Source: Singulisphaera acidiphila DSM 18658 (lineage in GTDB: Bacteria > Planctomycetota > Planctomycetia > Isosphaerales > Isosphaeraceae). From it: a stretch of DNA of 64,000 nt. The stretch covers positions 6,520,744-6,584,743 of the forward strand of contig NC_019892.1 of the NCBI RefSeq assembly GCF_000242455.2, written 5' to 3'. A program made the position numbers and the translations under genes. Of this stretch, positions 34,964 to 43,623 are shown one piece after another. Each line of letters starts with the position of its first letter. The stretch's first letter is position 1. Under the pieces are notes generated by a model. The model was not told the DNA's origin, did not search any database, and saw only the letters and a list, made by a program, of their open reading frames with translations.

Positions 34964-36166
34964 ATGAGTTATCCTCGCCGCTCCGCGTTACTCGTACTTC
35001 TCCTCACGACGATCTTCCCCGGAGAACCGGCTAAGGCCGGTCCCCCCGAGCGGGGATTCACAGGCCCTTGGAATCTGGAATCGCTCAAAGAGGCACCGCA
35101 AGCGACGTGGGGAGCGGAGTCGGACCTGATCCGTGAAGTCTACTACGAGGGCGAATCGTTTCAGGGTAAGCCGACCCGCGTTTTCGCCTACTACGGAAAA
35201 CCGAAGGGGGAGGGGCCCTTTCCCGCCATGGTCCTGGTCCATGGCGGTGGCGGTAAAGCGTTTCGGGAGTGGGCGAAGCTCTGGGCTGAACGGGGCTACG
35301 CGGCGCTGGCGATGGATCTGGCGGGACATGGACCGGACGGGCCCAGGCTCGACGACGGTGGGCCCGATCAGGATGACCATGGCAAGTTCCAAGACTTCGC
35401 CGACTCGGATGTGGGGCAGATGTGGACCTATCATGCCGTGGCTGCCGTGATTCGGGGGCACTCGCTCCTGGCCGCTCGGCCCGAGGTCGACGCGAAGCGG
35501 ATCGGGATCACGGGGATTAGCTGGGGAGGCTACCTGACCTGCATCGTTGCCGGATTGGATGACCGGCTCAAGGTTGCCGTCCCGGTCTATGGGTGTGGCT
35601 TCCTGAATGACAACAGCTTTTGGCTCGGTCAGTTCAAGGCGATGTCGCCCACTCTGCGCGATCGGTGGCTCTCCCTATTCGACCCATCGAAATACCTTGG
35701 CGGTGTGCGCTGTCCGATCCTCTTTGTGAATGGCACCAACGACTTTGCCTACCCGCTGGATAGCTACCAGAAGTCCTACCACCTGGTGCCAGGGCCGGTC
35801 GACCTGTGCGTCACTGTGCGGATGCCCCATGGCCACTCCCAAGGATGGACACCTCAGGAGATCGGCCTGTTCGTCGGCAGCGTTCTCGAGGGGGGCAAGC
35901 GACTCGCCCGCCTCGGTGCCCCTGTAATCGCCGACGGACTCGCCTCGGCGGCCATCGAGAGCCAGACTCCTCTGGTCCAGGCCGAGCTGGCGTATACGAC
36001 CGACGAAGGCGAGTGGCCGAAGCGTGAGTGGAAGACGGTTGAAGCCACCCTCTCCGAAGGCAAGGCGTCGGCAATGTTGCCCGAGAAAAGACCCCTGGTG
36101 TTTTTTCTGACGGTCAAGGACGATCGGGGGGCGGTGGCGAGCTCGCCGCACGTCGAGTTGAAGTAA
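34964..36166 (+). CDS. secreted alpha/beta hydrolase (acetyl xylan esterase/DLH-like)
   Basis: After a signal peptide (about 1-25, ending PAKA) comes a full alpha/beta hydrolase. The oxyanion region is VLVHGGGG, the nucleophile is Ser in GISWGG, the acid is probably Asp in VNGTNDF, and the histidine is in MPHGHS. The layout and the length fit the acetyl xylan esterase/dienelactone hydrolase group common in Planctomycetes, with a small beta-rich C-terminal extension (about 305-400). It likely cleaves an ester bond on polysaccharides outside the cytoplasm. The ATG at 34964 is preceded by GAGGAG; a TTG one codon earlier is possible. Confidence 0.85.
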   Translation: MSYPRRSALLVLLLTTIFPGEPAKAGPPERGFTGPWNLESLKEAPQATWGAESDLIREVYYEGESFQGKPTRVFAYYGKPKGEGPFPAMVLVHGGGGKAFREWAKLWAERGYAALAMDLAGHGPDGPRLDDGGPDQDDHGKFQDFADSDVGQMWTYHAVAAVIRGHSLLAARPEVDAKRIGITGISWGGYLTCIVAGLDDRLKVAVPVYGCGFLNDNSFWLGQFKAMSPTLRDRWLSLFDPSKYLGGVRCPILFVNGTNDFAYPLDSYQKSYHLVPGPVDLCVTVRMPHGHSQGWTPQEIGLFVGSVLEGGKRLARLGAPVIADGLASAAIESQTPLVQAELAYTTDEGEWPKREWKTVEATLSEGKASAMLPEKRPLVFFLTVKDDRGAVASSPHVELK

Positions 36167-36254
36167 ACGTAAGAGTCCTCAAAATTGGAAAAATCGTCCT
36201 TTTCATTCAAGGCCTGAAGCGAGTTTGTCGATCAATGAGGTGGGATCTTCGTCA

Positions 36255-38087
36255 ATGAGCGGAGATCCCGCCGAAGCGACGAAGACGATGGAACGTCGGT
36301 GGGTTCACGCAAGTGCGGCGGAGATGCCCCCCTCAATTCGCCCAGCCTCTCGTGGCGGATCAGCCTTAGCTCATGGAGGAAACGTGGCCGCGATCGACCC
36401 GACACTTCTCGCCACGAACGACACCCCTTCGCGACGAACCTGGCCGGTCCGCCAGGCGGTCCTGGTGGGCCTTCTTGCCTTGATCTTAAATCTGGCGGGT
36501 AATGGTCGTATCAGCCTTTTCGACCGTGATGAGCCGCGCTATGCGGGGGCCACTCGCGAGATGCGGGCGAGCGGCGACTGGGTCCATCCGACCTTCAACG
36601 CCGAGCCCCGGTATCACAAGCCGGTGCTGATCTATTGGCTGATGATGGCTGGCACGGCGCTGGGGGGAGACAACCCGTTCGGCGTGCGGCTGGTCTCCTC
36701 GTTGGCGGGGGCCGCCACCTGCCTGGTCGTCTGGGCTTGGGGCCGTCGGATGCTGGGCGAGAGGGCGGGCCTGCTCGCCGGCCTGATCCTGGCCACGGCC
36801 CCGATCGTCGTGGCCGAGTCGAAGATGGCGACCACGGACGCGACCCTGATGCTCTGGGTGGTGGGCTGCCAGTTCTGCCTCTGGGAGCTGTCACAGCGTA
36901 GTTCGTGGAAGATCGCGGCGCTCTTTTGGACCTTGCTCGGGCTGGCTATTCTGACCAAGTCCCCCGCCGGGCCCGTGCTCCTGGTGGCCTCAGGGGCCGT
37001 CTCGTGGTGGTTGGGAGGGCCGACCTCCTTTTTGAAGCGGCTCCACTGGCGTTGGGGGCCTTTACTCTGTGCGGCGATCGTCCTTCCCTGGAACGTGGCG
37101 ATCCTGTTGAGGTCTCAGGGCGAGTATTACCATGTCGCCGTCGGTTACCATATCATTCGCCGGGCGACGTCCGGGCTCGAAGAGCACGGCGGGTTTCCCG
37201 GCTATTACGTCGTCTTGAGCTTCCTGACCTGTTTTCCCTGGTCAGCGCTGCTGCCGGCAGCGCTCTACGCCGGCTGGTCACGCCGGAAAGAGTCTCCCGT
37301 CTTCGGGTTCCTGCTGGGCTGGATCGTCGGCCCTTTGATCTTGCTGGAATGCGTGCGGACGAAGCTGATCCACTATTATCTGCCGGCATTCCCCGCCTGG
37401 GCCTTGCTGCTCGCCTGGATGCTCGTCGCCGTGACCGAGTCGGAAGTCACGCTCGACTTCTGGAAGATGGGGCGCCTCGCGGTTCGGCTCCTGTGGGTGA
37501 TCTCGGCGGGCGCGATCGCCGGACTCCTAGCCGCCGCCTGGTTCGCGCCTCCTGGGCTCCGCGCGGCGAGTCTCGTCCTCTCGGCTGTTATGCTCGTCGG
37601 TGCCCTCCTGTTTCACGTCCACTACAAGGTGGGAGGCATCGAGCGCGCAACGAGGGTTTTGATCGCCTCGAGCGCAGTCATGACCTTGCTGATGGGCGTC
37701 TGGGTGTTGCCGGCCCTCGAGCCATATCGGATCTCGGGCGTCATTGGCCGGCGGCTCGCCGAACTCGAAGTTCGCGAGCAAGCCAAGGCGATCCTCTGCA
37801 CGTTTGACCTTCCAGGTGTGGTCTATGCCCTCGGCCATTCGGCGCCCGTGGCTCGTGGCCTCGACAAGCTGGTCGCCCAGGTCAACCGGGACAAGAAAGT
37901 AATTGTGGCGCTCCGCCCGCAAGAAGTGCCGTTCCTCCAGCGCGAAGCTCGGTTGGAGCTCGATATCAAGGAGATCTTCCGAGGCTTTAACCTCGATAAG
38001 GGGCGAAGCGAAACGCTGATGATGACCGTGCTCCGACCGAGGGGGTCGGCCCTTGCGATTCAGCCGAGTTCCGCAGTCATCCGGTAG
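36255..38087 (+). CDS. GT39/ArnT-like membrane glycosyltransferase
   Basis: About 610 residues with ten or more hydrophobic helices. The first periplasmic loop carries LFDRDEPRYAGATREM, with the Asp-Glu pair of the PMT/ArnT superfamily, followed by GDWVHPTFNAEPRYHKPVLIYW, the ArnT hallmark. These GT-C enzymes move a sugar from a polyprenyl phosphate to lipid A, proteins or other acceptors on the outer face of the membrane. The C-terminal 100 residues are soluble and degenerate compared with ArnT. The start is unsure: a TTG at 36225 and ATGs at 36255 and 36288 are possible, and the first 70 residues are not conserved. A hairpin follows the stop. Confidence 0.85.
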   Translation: MSGDPAEATKTMERRWVHASAAEMPPSIRPASRGGSALAHGGNVAAIDPTLLATNDTPSRRTWPVRQAVLVGLLALILNLAGNGRISLFDRDEPRYAGATREMRASGDWVHPTFNAEPRYHKPVLIYWLMMAGTALGGDNPFGVRLVSSLAGAATCLVVWAWGRRMLGERAGLLAGLILATAPIVVAESKMATTDATLMLWVVGCQFCLWELSQRSSWKIAALFWTLLGLAILTKSPAGPVLLVASGAVSWWLGGPTSFLKRLHWRWGPLLCAAIVLPWNVAILLRSQGEYYHVAVGYHIIRRATSGLEEHGGFPGYYVVLSFLTCFPWSALLPAALYAGWSRRKESPVFGFLLGWIVGPLILLECVRTKLIHYYLPAFPAWALLLAWMLVAVTESEVTLDFWKMGRLAVRLLWVISAGAIAGLLAAAWFAPPGLRAASLVLSAVMLVGALLFHVHYKVGGIERATRVLIASSAVMTLLMGVWVLPALEPYRISGVIGRRLAELEVREQAKAILCTFDLPGVVYALGHSAPVARGLDKLVAQVNRDKKVIVALRPQEVPFLQREARLELDIKEIFRGFNLDKGRSETLMMTVLRPRGSALAIQPSSAVIR

Positions 38088-38101
38088 GCAGCGGCAGGGT
38101 C

Positions 38102-38135
38102 ACCCACCGTCGCGATTCGGTCGACGGTGGGTTTC
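38102..38135 (+). terminator. hairpin terminator after the GT39 gene
   Basis: An 11-bp perfect stem (38102-38112 with 38122-38132, loop of 9) follows 14 bases after the stop and is followed by TTCAATTC. The T tract is short. Confidence 0.55.
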
Positions 38136-38254
38136 AATTCGCTGACGTTAGGCCATAATCAAAGGGTTAGCAAGACCGGACTGGGCCGGATGAACCAAGG
38201 CAGCCGCGCCCTTTGGATCCGCCCCGTCCAGGCTCCAACGACGCTCGAGCCGCC

Positions 38255-39001
38255 ATGTCTTTTCCCCTTCGTATTGCCATGTGGTCGGGCCCGCGAAATA
38301 TCTCGACGGCGCTCATGCGCTCGTGGGGCAATCGTCCCGACACGTTCGTTTCGGACGAACCGCTTTACGCCCACTATCTGCAGCAGACGGGCATCGACCA
38401 TCCCGGGGCCGCCGAGGTGATCGCGGGACACGAGCCCGACTGGCGTAAGGTGGTCGCCTGGTTGACTGGTCCCATTCCCGAAGGAAAGCCCATCTTCTTC
38501 CAGAAGCAGATGGCCCATCACCTCTTGCCCCAGATCGACCGCGCCTGGCTCGGGCTGGTCTCCAACGCCTTCCTGATCCGCGACCCTCGCGCGATGGTCG
38601 CGTCGCTCGCCAAGGTTCTTCCCCATCCGACGGTTGCCGACACGGGCTTGTCCCAGCAGGTGGAGATCTTCGAGTGGGTCAGGCGTCACGGTGGCACGAT
38701 CCCGCCAGTGATCGATGCCCGCGACGTCCTCGAAGACCCAGGCACCATGCTGACGCTGTTGTGCGATGCGCTGGGGGTTCCCTTTCTGGACGCGATGCTC
38801 TCCTGGCCTGCGGGACGACGCTCCAGCGACGGAGTCTGGGCCAAGTACTGGTACGCGAACGTTGAGAAGAGTACCTCGTTCCAGCAACCGACCGTCTCCA
38901 GTGAGCCGTTCCCCGTCCATCTCGAGGGACTGCTCCAGGAGTGCGTCCCCTACTACGAAACGCTCCATGACCATCGTTTGAGACGACCTGGCGGGGATTG
39001 A
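38255..39001 (+). CDS. P-loop sulfotransferase-like protein
   Basis: This 248-residue protein resembles the small sulfotransferase-type P-loop group. The phosphosulfate-binding loop is probably RIAMWSGPRNISTALMRSWG at the N terminus (residues 6-25), followed by DTFVSDEPLY and, in the middle, AFLIRDPRAMVAS, the region that binds the 3'-phosphate in sulfotransferases. The product should transfer a sulfuryl group from PAPS or act on a related nucleotide; activity is inferred. It lies nine bases before an aminotransferase-like gene. In plants, proteins called branched-chain aminotransferase-like appear to carry both parts in one chain, which supports a functional link. The ATG at 38255 was preferred to a TTG at 38213 since it starts the first strand. 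Confidence 0.7.
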   Translation: MSFPLRIAMWSGPRNISTALMRSWGNRPDTFVSDEPLYAHYLQQTGIDHPGAAEVIAGHEPDWRKVVAWLTGPIPEGKPIFFQKQMAHHLLPQIDRAWLGLVSNAFLIRDPRAMVASLAKVLPHPTVADTGLSQQVEIFEWVRRHGGTIPPVIDARDVLEDPGTMLTLLCDALGVPFLDAMLSWPAGRRSSDGVWAKYWYANVEKSTSFQQPTVSSEPFPVHLEGLLQECVPYYETLHDHRLRRPGGD

Positions 39002-39010
39002 GGAGAGCTC

Positions 39011-39913
39011 ATGCTTCAGCAATACGATGAACGCAACCGCGACCTGATCGTCAACATCAATGGCGACCTGCGGCATCGTGACCAGGCGGGGATCAGTCCG
39101 TTCGACTCGGCCGTCCAAGGAGGGGACGCTGTTTGGGAAGGGCTGAGGCTCTATAATGGTCGGATTTTTCGACTGATCGAGCACCTCGACCGGCTCCGGA
39201 GTTCGGCGCTCGCGCTGGCGTTTGCCGAAATCCCATCGCACGAAGCGATGATCGAACAGATTCGCCGTACGCTGGAGGTGAATCAGATGCGCGATGGCGT
39301 TCATCTTCGCCTGACCCTGACGCGAGGGGTCAAGGTCACGTCGGGGATGGATCCCCGGCTCAATCGCGCGGGACCGACACTGATCGTTCTGGCCGAGCAC
39401 AAGCCGCCGGTTTACGACAAGGCAGGGATCACGCTCCTGACCAGCACGATTCGTCGCCCCCCTCCCGATAGCCTGGACCCCAAGATCCACCACTGCAACC
39501 TGATCCCGTCGATCCTCGCCAAGATTCAGGCCAATGCCGCCGGGGCGGACGATGCCCTGATGCTCGATGCCCGTGGGTTCGTGGCTGAAACCAATGCCAC
39601 GCACGTGTTTGTGGTCACCAAGGGAGAGGTGGCCACGAGCCGAACCCTGGCCTGTCCCGAGGGGATCACCCGGACCGTGGTCCTCGAGCTCTGCCAGCGG
39701 CACGCGATCCCCCACGCCGAGCGTGACCTATCGCTCACCGAGGTTTATCGCGCCGATGAGGTCTTCTGTACCGGGACGATGGGCGAGCTTGCCCCGGTGA
39801 CGAAGATCGATGGCCGGACCATCGGCGACGGGAGTGTTGGCCCCTTGGCCGTTCGGCTCGGGGCCTTGTTTCGTGCGCTGACCGCGACCGAAGGGTTTGT
39901 AGTGGTTGCCTAG
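39011..39913 (+). CDS. class IV PLP aminotransferase (BCAT/DAAT-like)
   Basis: A full-length (300 aa) fold-type IV aminotransferase of the branched-chain/D-amino acid group. The PLP lysine is likely K158 in LDPKIHHCNLIPSILAK. Other family landmarks are GDAVWEGLRLYNGRIF near residue 38, HLRLTLTRG at 98-106, the EGITR phosphate loop and GTMGELAPVTKIDGR toward the end. It may act on branched-chain or D-amino acids or make 4-amino-4-deoxychorismate products; substrate is open. The start has AGGAGAG upstream. It follows the sulfotransferase-like gene by nine bases and is surely co-transcribed, hinting at a shared pathway on an amino-acid-derived sulfonated or sulfated metabolite. Confidence 0.88.
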   Translation: MLQQYDERNRDLIVNINGDLRHRDQAGISPFDSAVQGGDAVWEGLRLYNGRIFRLIEHLDRLRSSALALAFAEIPSHEAMIEQIRRTLEVNQMRDGVHLRLTLTRGVKVTSGMDPRLNRAGPTLIVLAEHKPPVYDKAGITLLTSTIRRPPPDSLDPKIHHCNLIPSILAKIQANAAGADDALMLDARGFVAETNATHVFVVTKGEVATSRTLACPEGITRTVVLELCQRHAIPHAERDLSLTEVYRADEVFCTGTMGELAPVTKIDGRTIGDGSVGPLAVRLGALFRALTATEGFVVVA

Positions 39914-39952
39914 TCAAATCGGGCCGAGAGCGATTCCTCGCGCATGGGGGAC

Positions 39953-39981
39953 TTGACCCATGCTCGGAAATTCCCTATCGT
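39953..39981 (+). promoter_or_regulatory. predicted sigma-70-type promoter of rpsR
   Basis: TTGACC (39953-39958) and TATCGT (39976-39981) are spaced by 17 bases, about 90 bases before the rpsR start. Confidence 0.4.
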
Positions 39982-40069
39982 TATGGTTTCCCGATGAGGT
40001 TGGCCACACCGCCAAGCGACTCGCTCCGTCCACGCAAGGGTTTTGAGTTCGTCCGAGGACACCTGGTCT

Positions 40070-40312
40070 ATGCCGCGGAAAAAATTTGGTCGAAACCGGA
40101 AGAACCGCTGCCGGTTCTGCACTCCCGAAGGCTGCCCGCGTCCGGCGTATGTCGATTACAAGGACGTTGGCCTGCTCAAGAAGCTCTGCACCAACCAGAG
40201 CAAGATGTTCTCACGCAAGCGGAGTGGAAACTGTGCGGCGTTCCAGCGCGCGTCGAGCGACGCAGTGAAGCGGGCCCGCTTCATGGCGCTCATTCCCTAC
40301 GTGGGCGAGTAA
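40070..40312 (+). CDS. rpsR: 30S ribosomal protein bS18
   Basis: The 80-residue product contains the bS18 core: YVDYKDVGLLKKL, RSGNCAAFQR and the end KRARFMALIPYV. The N terminus carries a basic stretch and CRFC plus another Cys (residues 14, 17, 22), with Cys40 and Cys55 further on, so this is the zinc-binding (C+) form. The protein binds the platform of the small subunit next to bS6. Normally rpsR sits between rpsF and rplI; here it stands alone between an aminotransferase gene and a secreted protease-like gene. The start at 40070 has GAGGAC about nine bases upstream; the longer frame to 40043 is not needed. Confidence 0.92.
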   Translation: MPRKKFGRNRKNRCRFCTPEGCPRPAYVDYKDVGLLKKLCTNQSKMFSRKRSGNCAAFQRASSDAVKRARFMALIPYVGE

Positions 40313-40323
40313 TGCGATTCTGC

Positions 40324-40365
40324 GGGGCGTGAGACCACGGCTGTCTTGCGTCCCTCTTTTTTTTT
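40324..40365 (+). terminator. possible terminator after rpsR
   Basis: A run of nine T (40357-40365) follows a weak GC-rich hairpin (AGAC paired with GTCT around 40333-40345) just after rpsR. The T run is striking; the stem is poor. Confidence 0.35.
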
Positions 40366-40437
40366 CTTCCCCAGCCTGCTTTTTTTCACCCACCTCTGCT
40401 GGCGGTGACCACCGCCCCGAATTCCCAACAGGTTGTC

Positions 40438-41988
40438 TCAGCCTTGTTTCAGGAATTCCAAGAACTCTTTGTCGAGGTCTTCGTAAGAAACGCCCAGGCG
40501 CTCTTGGAGCGATTGGCCTGTGTTACGGCGGAGTAGGCCGCGATAGGCGTCCTTGGCGTAGTCGAGAAACGGTTCACGGTAAGCCTTCTCGCGACCTTGC
40601 ATCAAGAAGACAGCCAAGGCCATCGACTCGGCGTAGTGGAGATAGATCGAATCCCGCGTGTTGAAGGCCGCCTGATCGAATTGCAATAACTGTTCGATCG
40701 GCACGAATTCGCCTTGCTCCAGTTTCACACGCGCGGCGTCGATCCTGGGACCGACGAGTCCCCCGACCATCATGACCCCGTCTGACCCCATGACCACCGT
40801 CTCGAAATAGGTGCCGAGACCCTCGAAGACCCAGTAATTGCCAACGTTCTTGTTGTAGGCATTTCGTCCTGCCGTCTCGAACAAGAGTTGGTGGGATACC
40901 TCGTGAAAGAGGGTGGCGGTTGCGTTGATCTCGCCCTCGGGATCGTGGAAGAAATAGGCTGGGGCACGCTTCCCTTTCCCGGGCTTCAGGGGGATGTAAA
41001 TTCCCAGGCTTTCCGCGATCGTGGGCTCATAAGGGATGAGGTAGTCGACGTACTCCTGCTTGTTCTTGAAGTAATAGACCTGGTGCGGGTCGTTGCTCTT
41101 TTCTCCGACCATTTTTTTGTCGCGGAACCGCTGAGCCAGGGGAAGACGCTTGTCGGACTCAATCACGTCGGCGAGTAGCGAGCAGAAGAGGTCGTGAAAC
41201 GCTTCGAGTTGCCGGCCGAAGGCGATGGCCTGGGAGAAAGGGACGTTGGTCTGGATCTTGAAATGCTCCGTGGAGATCCTCCAGCCGCTTTTCCAAGGGC
41301 TATGGAGCTGGTCTGCCTGCTCGGCGGGGAGCCAACGGACCGTCGTTTGTCCACGGATCGGCGGGGCGGGAAGCTCGCCATTCTCGAGGTGGGAAACCCA
41401 CGACGAATGGACCCAACCAAACGTCGGGTGGTCGACCATGCCCTTGCGGAACTGGCTGGTTGCGAACGGGGTGGCCCAGCCCTTTTCATAGGGGATGTAA
41501 CCAAGGAGTCGTCGTGCTTCGGGGTGGTCGGGCTGCCGACTGAGCACGCCGCGCAAGCACGTATCGGCCAGGGCATAATGCGTGGGGATCGAGCCGGCCG
41601 CACGCTCCGCCAGGTTGAAGAGTGCTGAGGCGGTCGTCTCTTGAATCGTGCGCAGCTCGCCGTTCCAGGGTTCTGCATCGCCTGATTTGGCCGCGACATT
41701 GGCCAAGCCGTTCAATGTCGAGGAGTCGACCTTGGGAAGCAGGACAAACCGCGTGGCCCCCCCGGCCTGGGGGGTGGGTTCTATTTTGGCTCGAACCGCC
41801 TTGGCCGCGCTGGACTGGCCTTGTTGAATCAACCGGGTGGCCAGACCTTCGAGTCGCGCAGATTCCTGCTCTCGGATCGCCCGAAGTTCTTGACGAAGGT
41901 CAGCGGATGGCTTCGCCGTTTGGTCTGGTGGGGGGACCTGGAGCGTCAGAAGGAGTCCCAGGCTGCAATAAAAGGCCATCATTCGCAT
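40438..41988 (-). CDS. secreted DUF1570 protein, gluzincin-like metalloprotease fold
   Basis: A 516-residue exported protein with a signal peptide (1-24). The zinc site is HEVSH (362-366) followed 23 residues later by E389 in NYWVFEGLGTYFE, the HExxH...E layout of gluzincins. This is the DUF1570 group common in Planctomycetes. The first 230 residues are helical and could form TPR-like repeats (SRQPDHPEARRLLGYIPYEKGW is family-typical). It probably cleaves or binds peptides outside the cytoplasm, but protease activity of the group is not proven. An AAGGGAA ribosome site suits the ATG at 41982 as well as that at 41988. It is divergent from the next gene. Confidence 0.8.
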   Translation of the reverse strand: MRMMAFYCSLGLLLTLQVPPPDQTAKPSADLRQELRAIREQESARLEGLATRLIQQGQSSAAKAVRAKIEPTPQAGGATRFVLLPKVDSSTLNGLANVAAKSGDAEPWNGELRTIQETTASALFNLAERAAGSIPTHYALADTCLRGVLSRQPDHPEARRLLGYIPYEKGWATPFATSQFRKGMVDHPTFGWVHSSWVSHLENGELPAPPIRGQTTVRWLPAEQADQLHSPWKSGWRISTEHFKIQTNVPFSQAIAFGRQLEAFHDLFCSLLADVIESDKRLPLAQRFRDKKMVGEKSNDPHQVYYFKNKQEYVDYLIPYEPTIAESLGIYIPLKPGKGKRAPAYFFHDPEGEINATATLFHEVSHQLLFETAGRNAYNKNVGNYWVFEGLGTYFETVVMGSDGVMMVGGLVGPRIDAARVKLEQGEFVPIEQLLQFDQAAFNTRDSIYLHYAESMALAVFLMQGREKAYREPFLDYAKDAYRGLLRRNTGQSLQERLGVSYEDLDKEFLEFLKQG

Positions 41989-42179
41989 TTCCCTTGCAAG
42001 CCATGATTCAGAGAGGAGAGCAGGGCGGCCGTCGCTCTGAGAACTTGGACGATCTGTCCTCAGGGCTTGTTCGGTTCCTCTGGACGGGTTCGATCAACTG
42101 GCGCACAATGCGCGCCGCAGTGAGGTTGGGATGACCTCGAAATCGATTTTCGCGAGGTGAAAAAAAAGGAGTCCGCCCG

Positions 42180-42731
42180 ATGCCAACGACGCCGAGAAAA
42201 ATACCCCGCGCAGTCATTCTTGTGATCGGCCTGGCGGCTGGTTGGGGCATCGATCATCTCCCACGCTCCGGATCCGTCGTCCTGGCTCATGGCGGCGATC
42301 GGTCAGGGGAATCCATCCTGGCGAGCGGGCCGGTCATGCTCGGCTACAACGATAAGAAGCGGGTCCAGATCCCGCTCGAAGCGATCTACTACCTCGACTA
42401 CAAGGCGGGGCGTCTGCTGGCGACCATTCCCTCGTTCAAGCAATCGGTCGGTGCGGCCAAACTGATCGATTCCTTCGCCGAGCGCGACCTTGTGGCTGAC
42501 TTCAAGATCAACCTCGACTCCGGTCCACGGCCCCAGTTCTTGATGACGACCGGCTCACTGGGGACCTACAGCGAGGGCTGGGCGCCCCTCTTTGTCTTTG
42601 AAACCACCACGAGTCAAGTCGCGGTCTACAAGGTCGAGCAGCAGATGGTCGGGGCGAAAACGACACCCAAGTTTGAACTGATGGAACTTCAGGCTCTTCC
42701 GGCGGCGATCCCTCCACCGGAACCACGTTGA
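42180..42731 (+). CDS. secreted protein of unknown function
   Basis: I do not recognise this 183-residue protein. It has a signal peptide (about 1-36, core VILVIGLAAGWGI), then a mostly beta-strand domain: YLDYKAGRLLATIPSFKQ, FKINLDSGPRPQFLMTTG, LFVFETTTSQVAVYKV. The ATG has AAGGAG eight bases upstream. Nothing in the neighbours suggests a function: it diverges from the DUF1570 gene and converges on the CvpA-like gene. Similar short secreted beta proteins are widespread in Planctomycetes. A complementary pair 42736-42742/42757-42763 just after the stop could end the transcript. Confidence 0.6.
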   Translation: MPTTPRKIPRAVILVIGLAAGWGIDHLPRSGSVVLAHGGDRSGESILASGPVMLGYNDKKRVQIPLEAIYYLDYKAGRLLATIPSFKQSVGAAKLIDSFAERDLVADFKINLDSGPRPQFLMTTGSLGTYSEGWAPLFVFETTTSQVAVYKVEQQMVGAKTTPKFELMELQALPAAIPPPEPR

Positions 42732-42797
42732 GCCTGCCCTGACGCCAAGGATTGGGTCAGGGCGTCGCTCGAAGTACGGCAAGTGCAAGCGGCCTGG

Positions 42798-43565
42798 TTA
42801 TTGAGGAAGTACGACCCCACCGCCGACCGCCGGCCCAATCACCTTGATATCACCGGGTTGCCCTCCGCCGGGGGCCGCACCCGGGGCTCCGGGCGCGCCT
42901 CCCGAAGCCGCTCCTCCAGCCGGCGCTGCACCCGCAGCCTCGTCGCCGCCCTCGTGGATCGACTCGGTCCCGTAGGGGCGCGCTTCCTGATGATTCAAGA
43001 GCCATTCCGCCTTGGGATCAAAGACCTTGGAATCACCGTACTCACGGAATGGGTCGCGTGAGCCGGGGACGTGCTCGGCGAAGACCAGCCCCGTTGTGTA
43101 CTGGAAGAAGGCGAGCCACTTGCGGTCGAGCCCCATGCCGAACGGCGGCTTCGACTTGTAGTCGATCACTCCCAAAATCTTCTTGTGGACCGGTGCGGTC
43201 TCGAACGCGACCAAGAGGATTGCCACCGTGACGACGGCGCCTCCGAATCCGAAGACGAGCCGGCCCAACTGGTAGACGATCGAGGGGAACCGGACCATGG
43301 CGGGGGCCATGGACTCGGTAATCAAGCGAAGTATGAACGTCGTGATGATGAACAGGCCGAGCAGGCAGAGCGTGTCGGAGAAACCCCAGCCGATCCCGGT
43401 TCCATCGAGCAGCTTCGCCAGCGGTTCGTAGAAGTTGAAGGCGATGAGTCCCCCGAACAGGACGTTGAAGAACATCAGGACAGAGCCCCAAAGTCCCTCG
43501 CTCGTCAAGGCCCAGGTCAGGCCTGCAATAAGGCCGACGATCACCAGGTTGACCACGATCTCCAT
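42798..43565 (-). CDS. CvpA-like membrane protein with Gly/Ala-rich tail
   Basis: This 255-residue protein has four predicted membrane helices in the first 125 residues (IVVNLVIVGLIAGLTWAL, SVLMFFNVLFGGLIAFNFY, TLCLLGLFIITTFILRLIT, GGAVVTVAILLVAFETAP), the layout of the CvpA family (colicin V production-type). The C-terminal 50 residues are low complexity (AAGAAPAGGAASGGAP repeats). It is 58 bases downstream of the secretion ATPase gene on the same strand, so an accessory role in that system is possible. GAGGGATC before the ATG supports the start. The CvpA assignment rests on topology. Confidence 0.65.
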   Translation of the reverse strand: MEIVVNLVIVGLIAGLTWALTSEGLWGSVLMFFNVLFGGLIAFNFYEPLAKLLDGTGIGWGFSDTLCLLGLFIITTFILRLITESMAPAMVRFPSIVYQLGRLVFGFGGAVVTVAILLVAFETAPVHKKILGVIDYKSKPPFGMGLDRKWLAFFQYTTGLVFAEHVPGSRDPFREYGDSKVFDPKAEWLLNHQEARPYGTESIHEGGDEAAGAAPAGGAASGGAPGAPGAAPGGGQPGDIKVIGPAVGGGVVLPQ

Positions 43566-43623
43566 GGATAGATCCCTCAGCGTAAATTCAAAGGTAGATC
43601 GAGAGTTGGCGTCGTCCGCTTGT

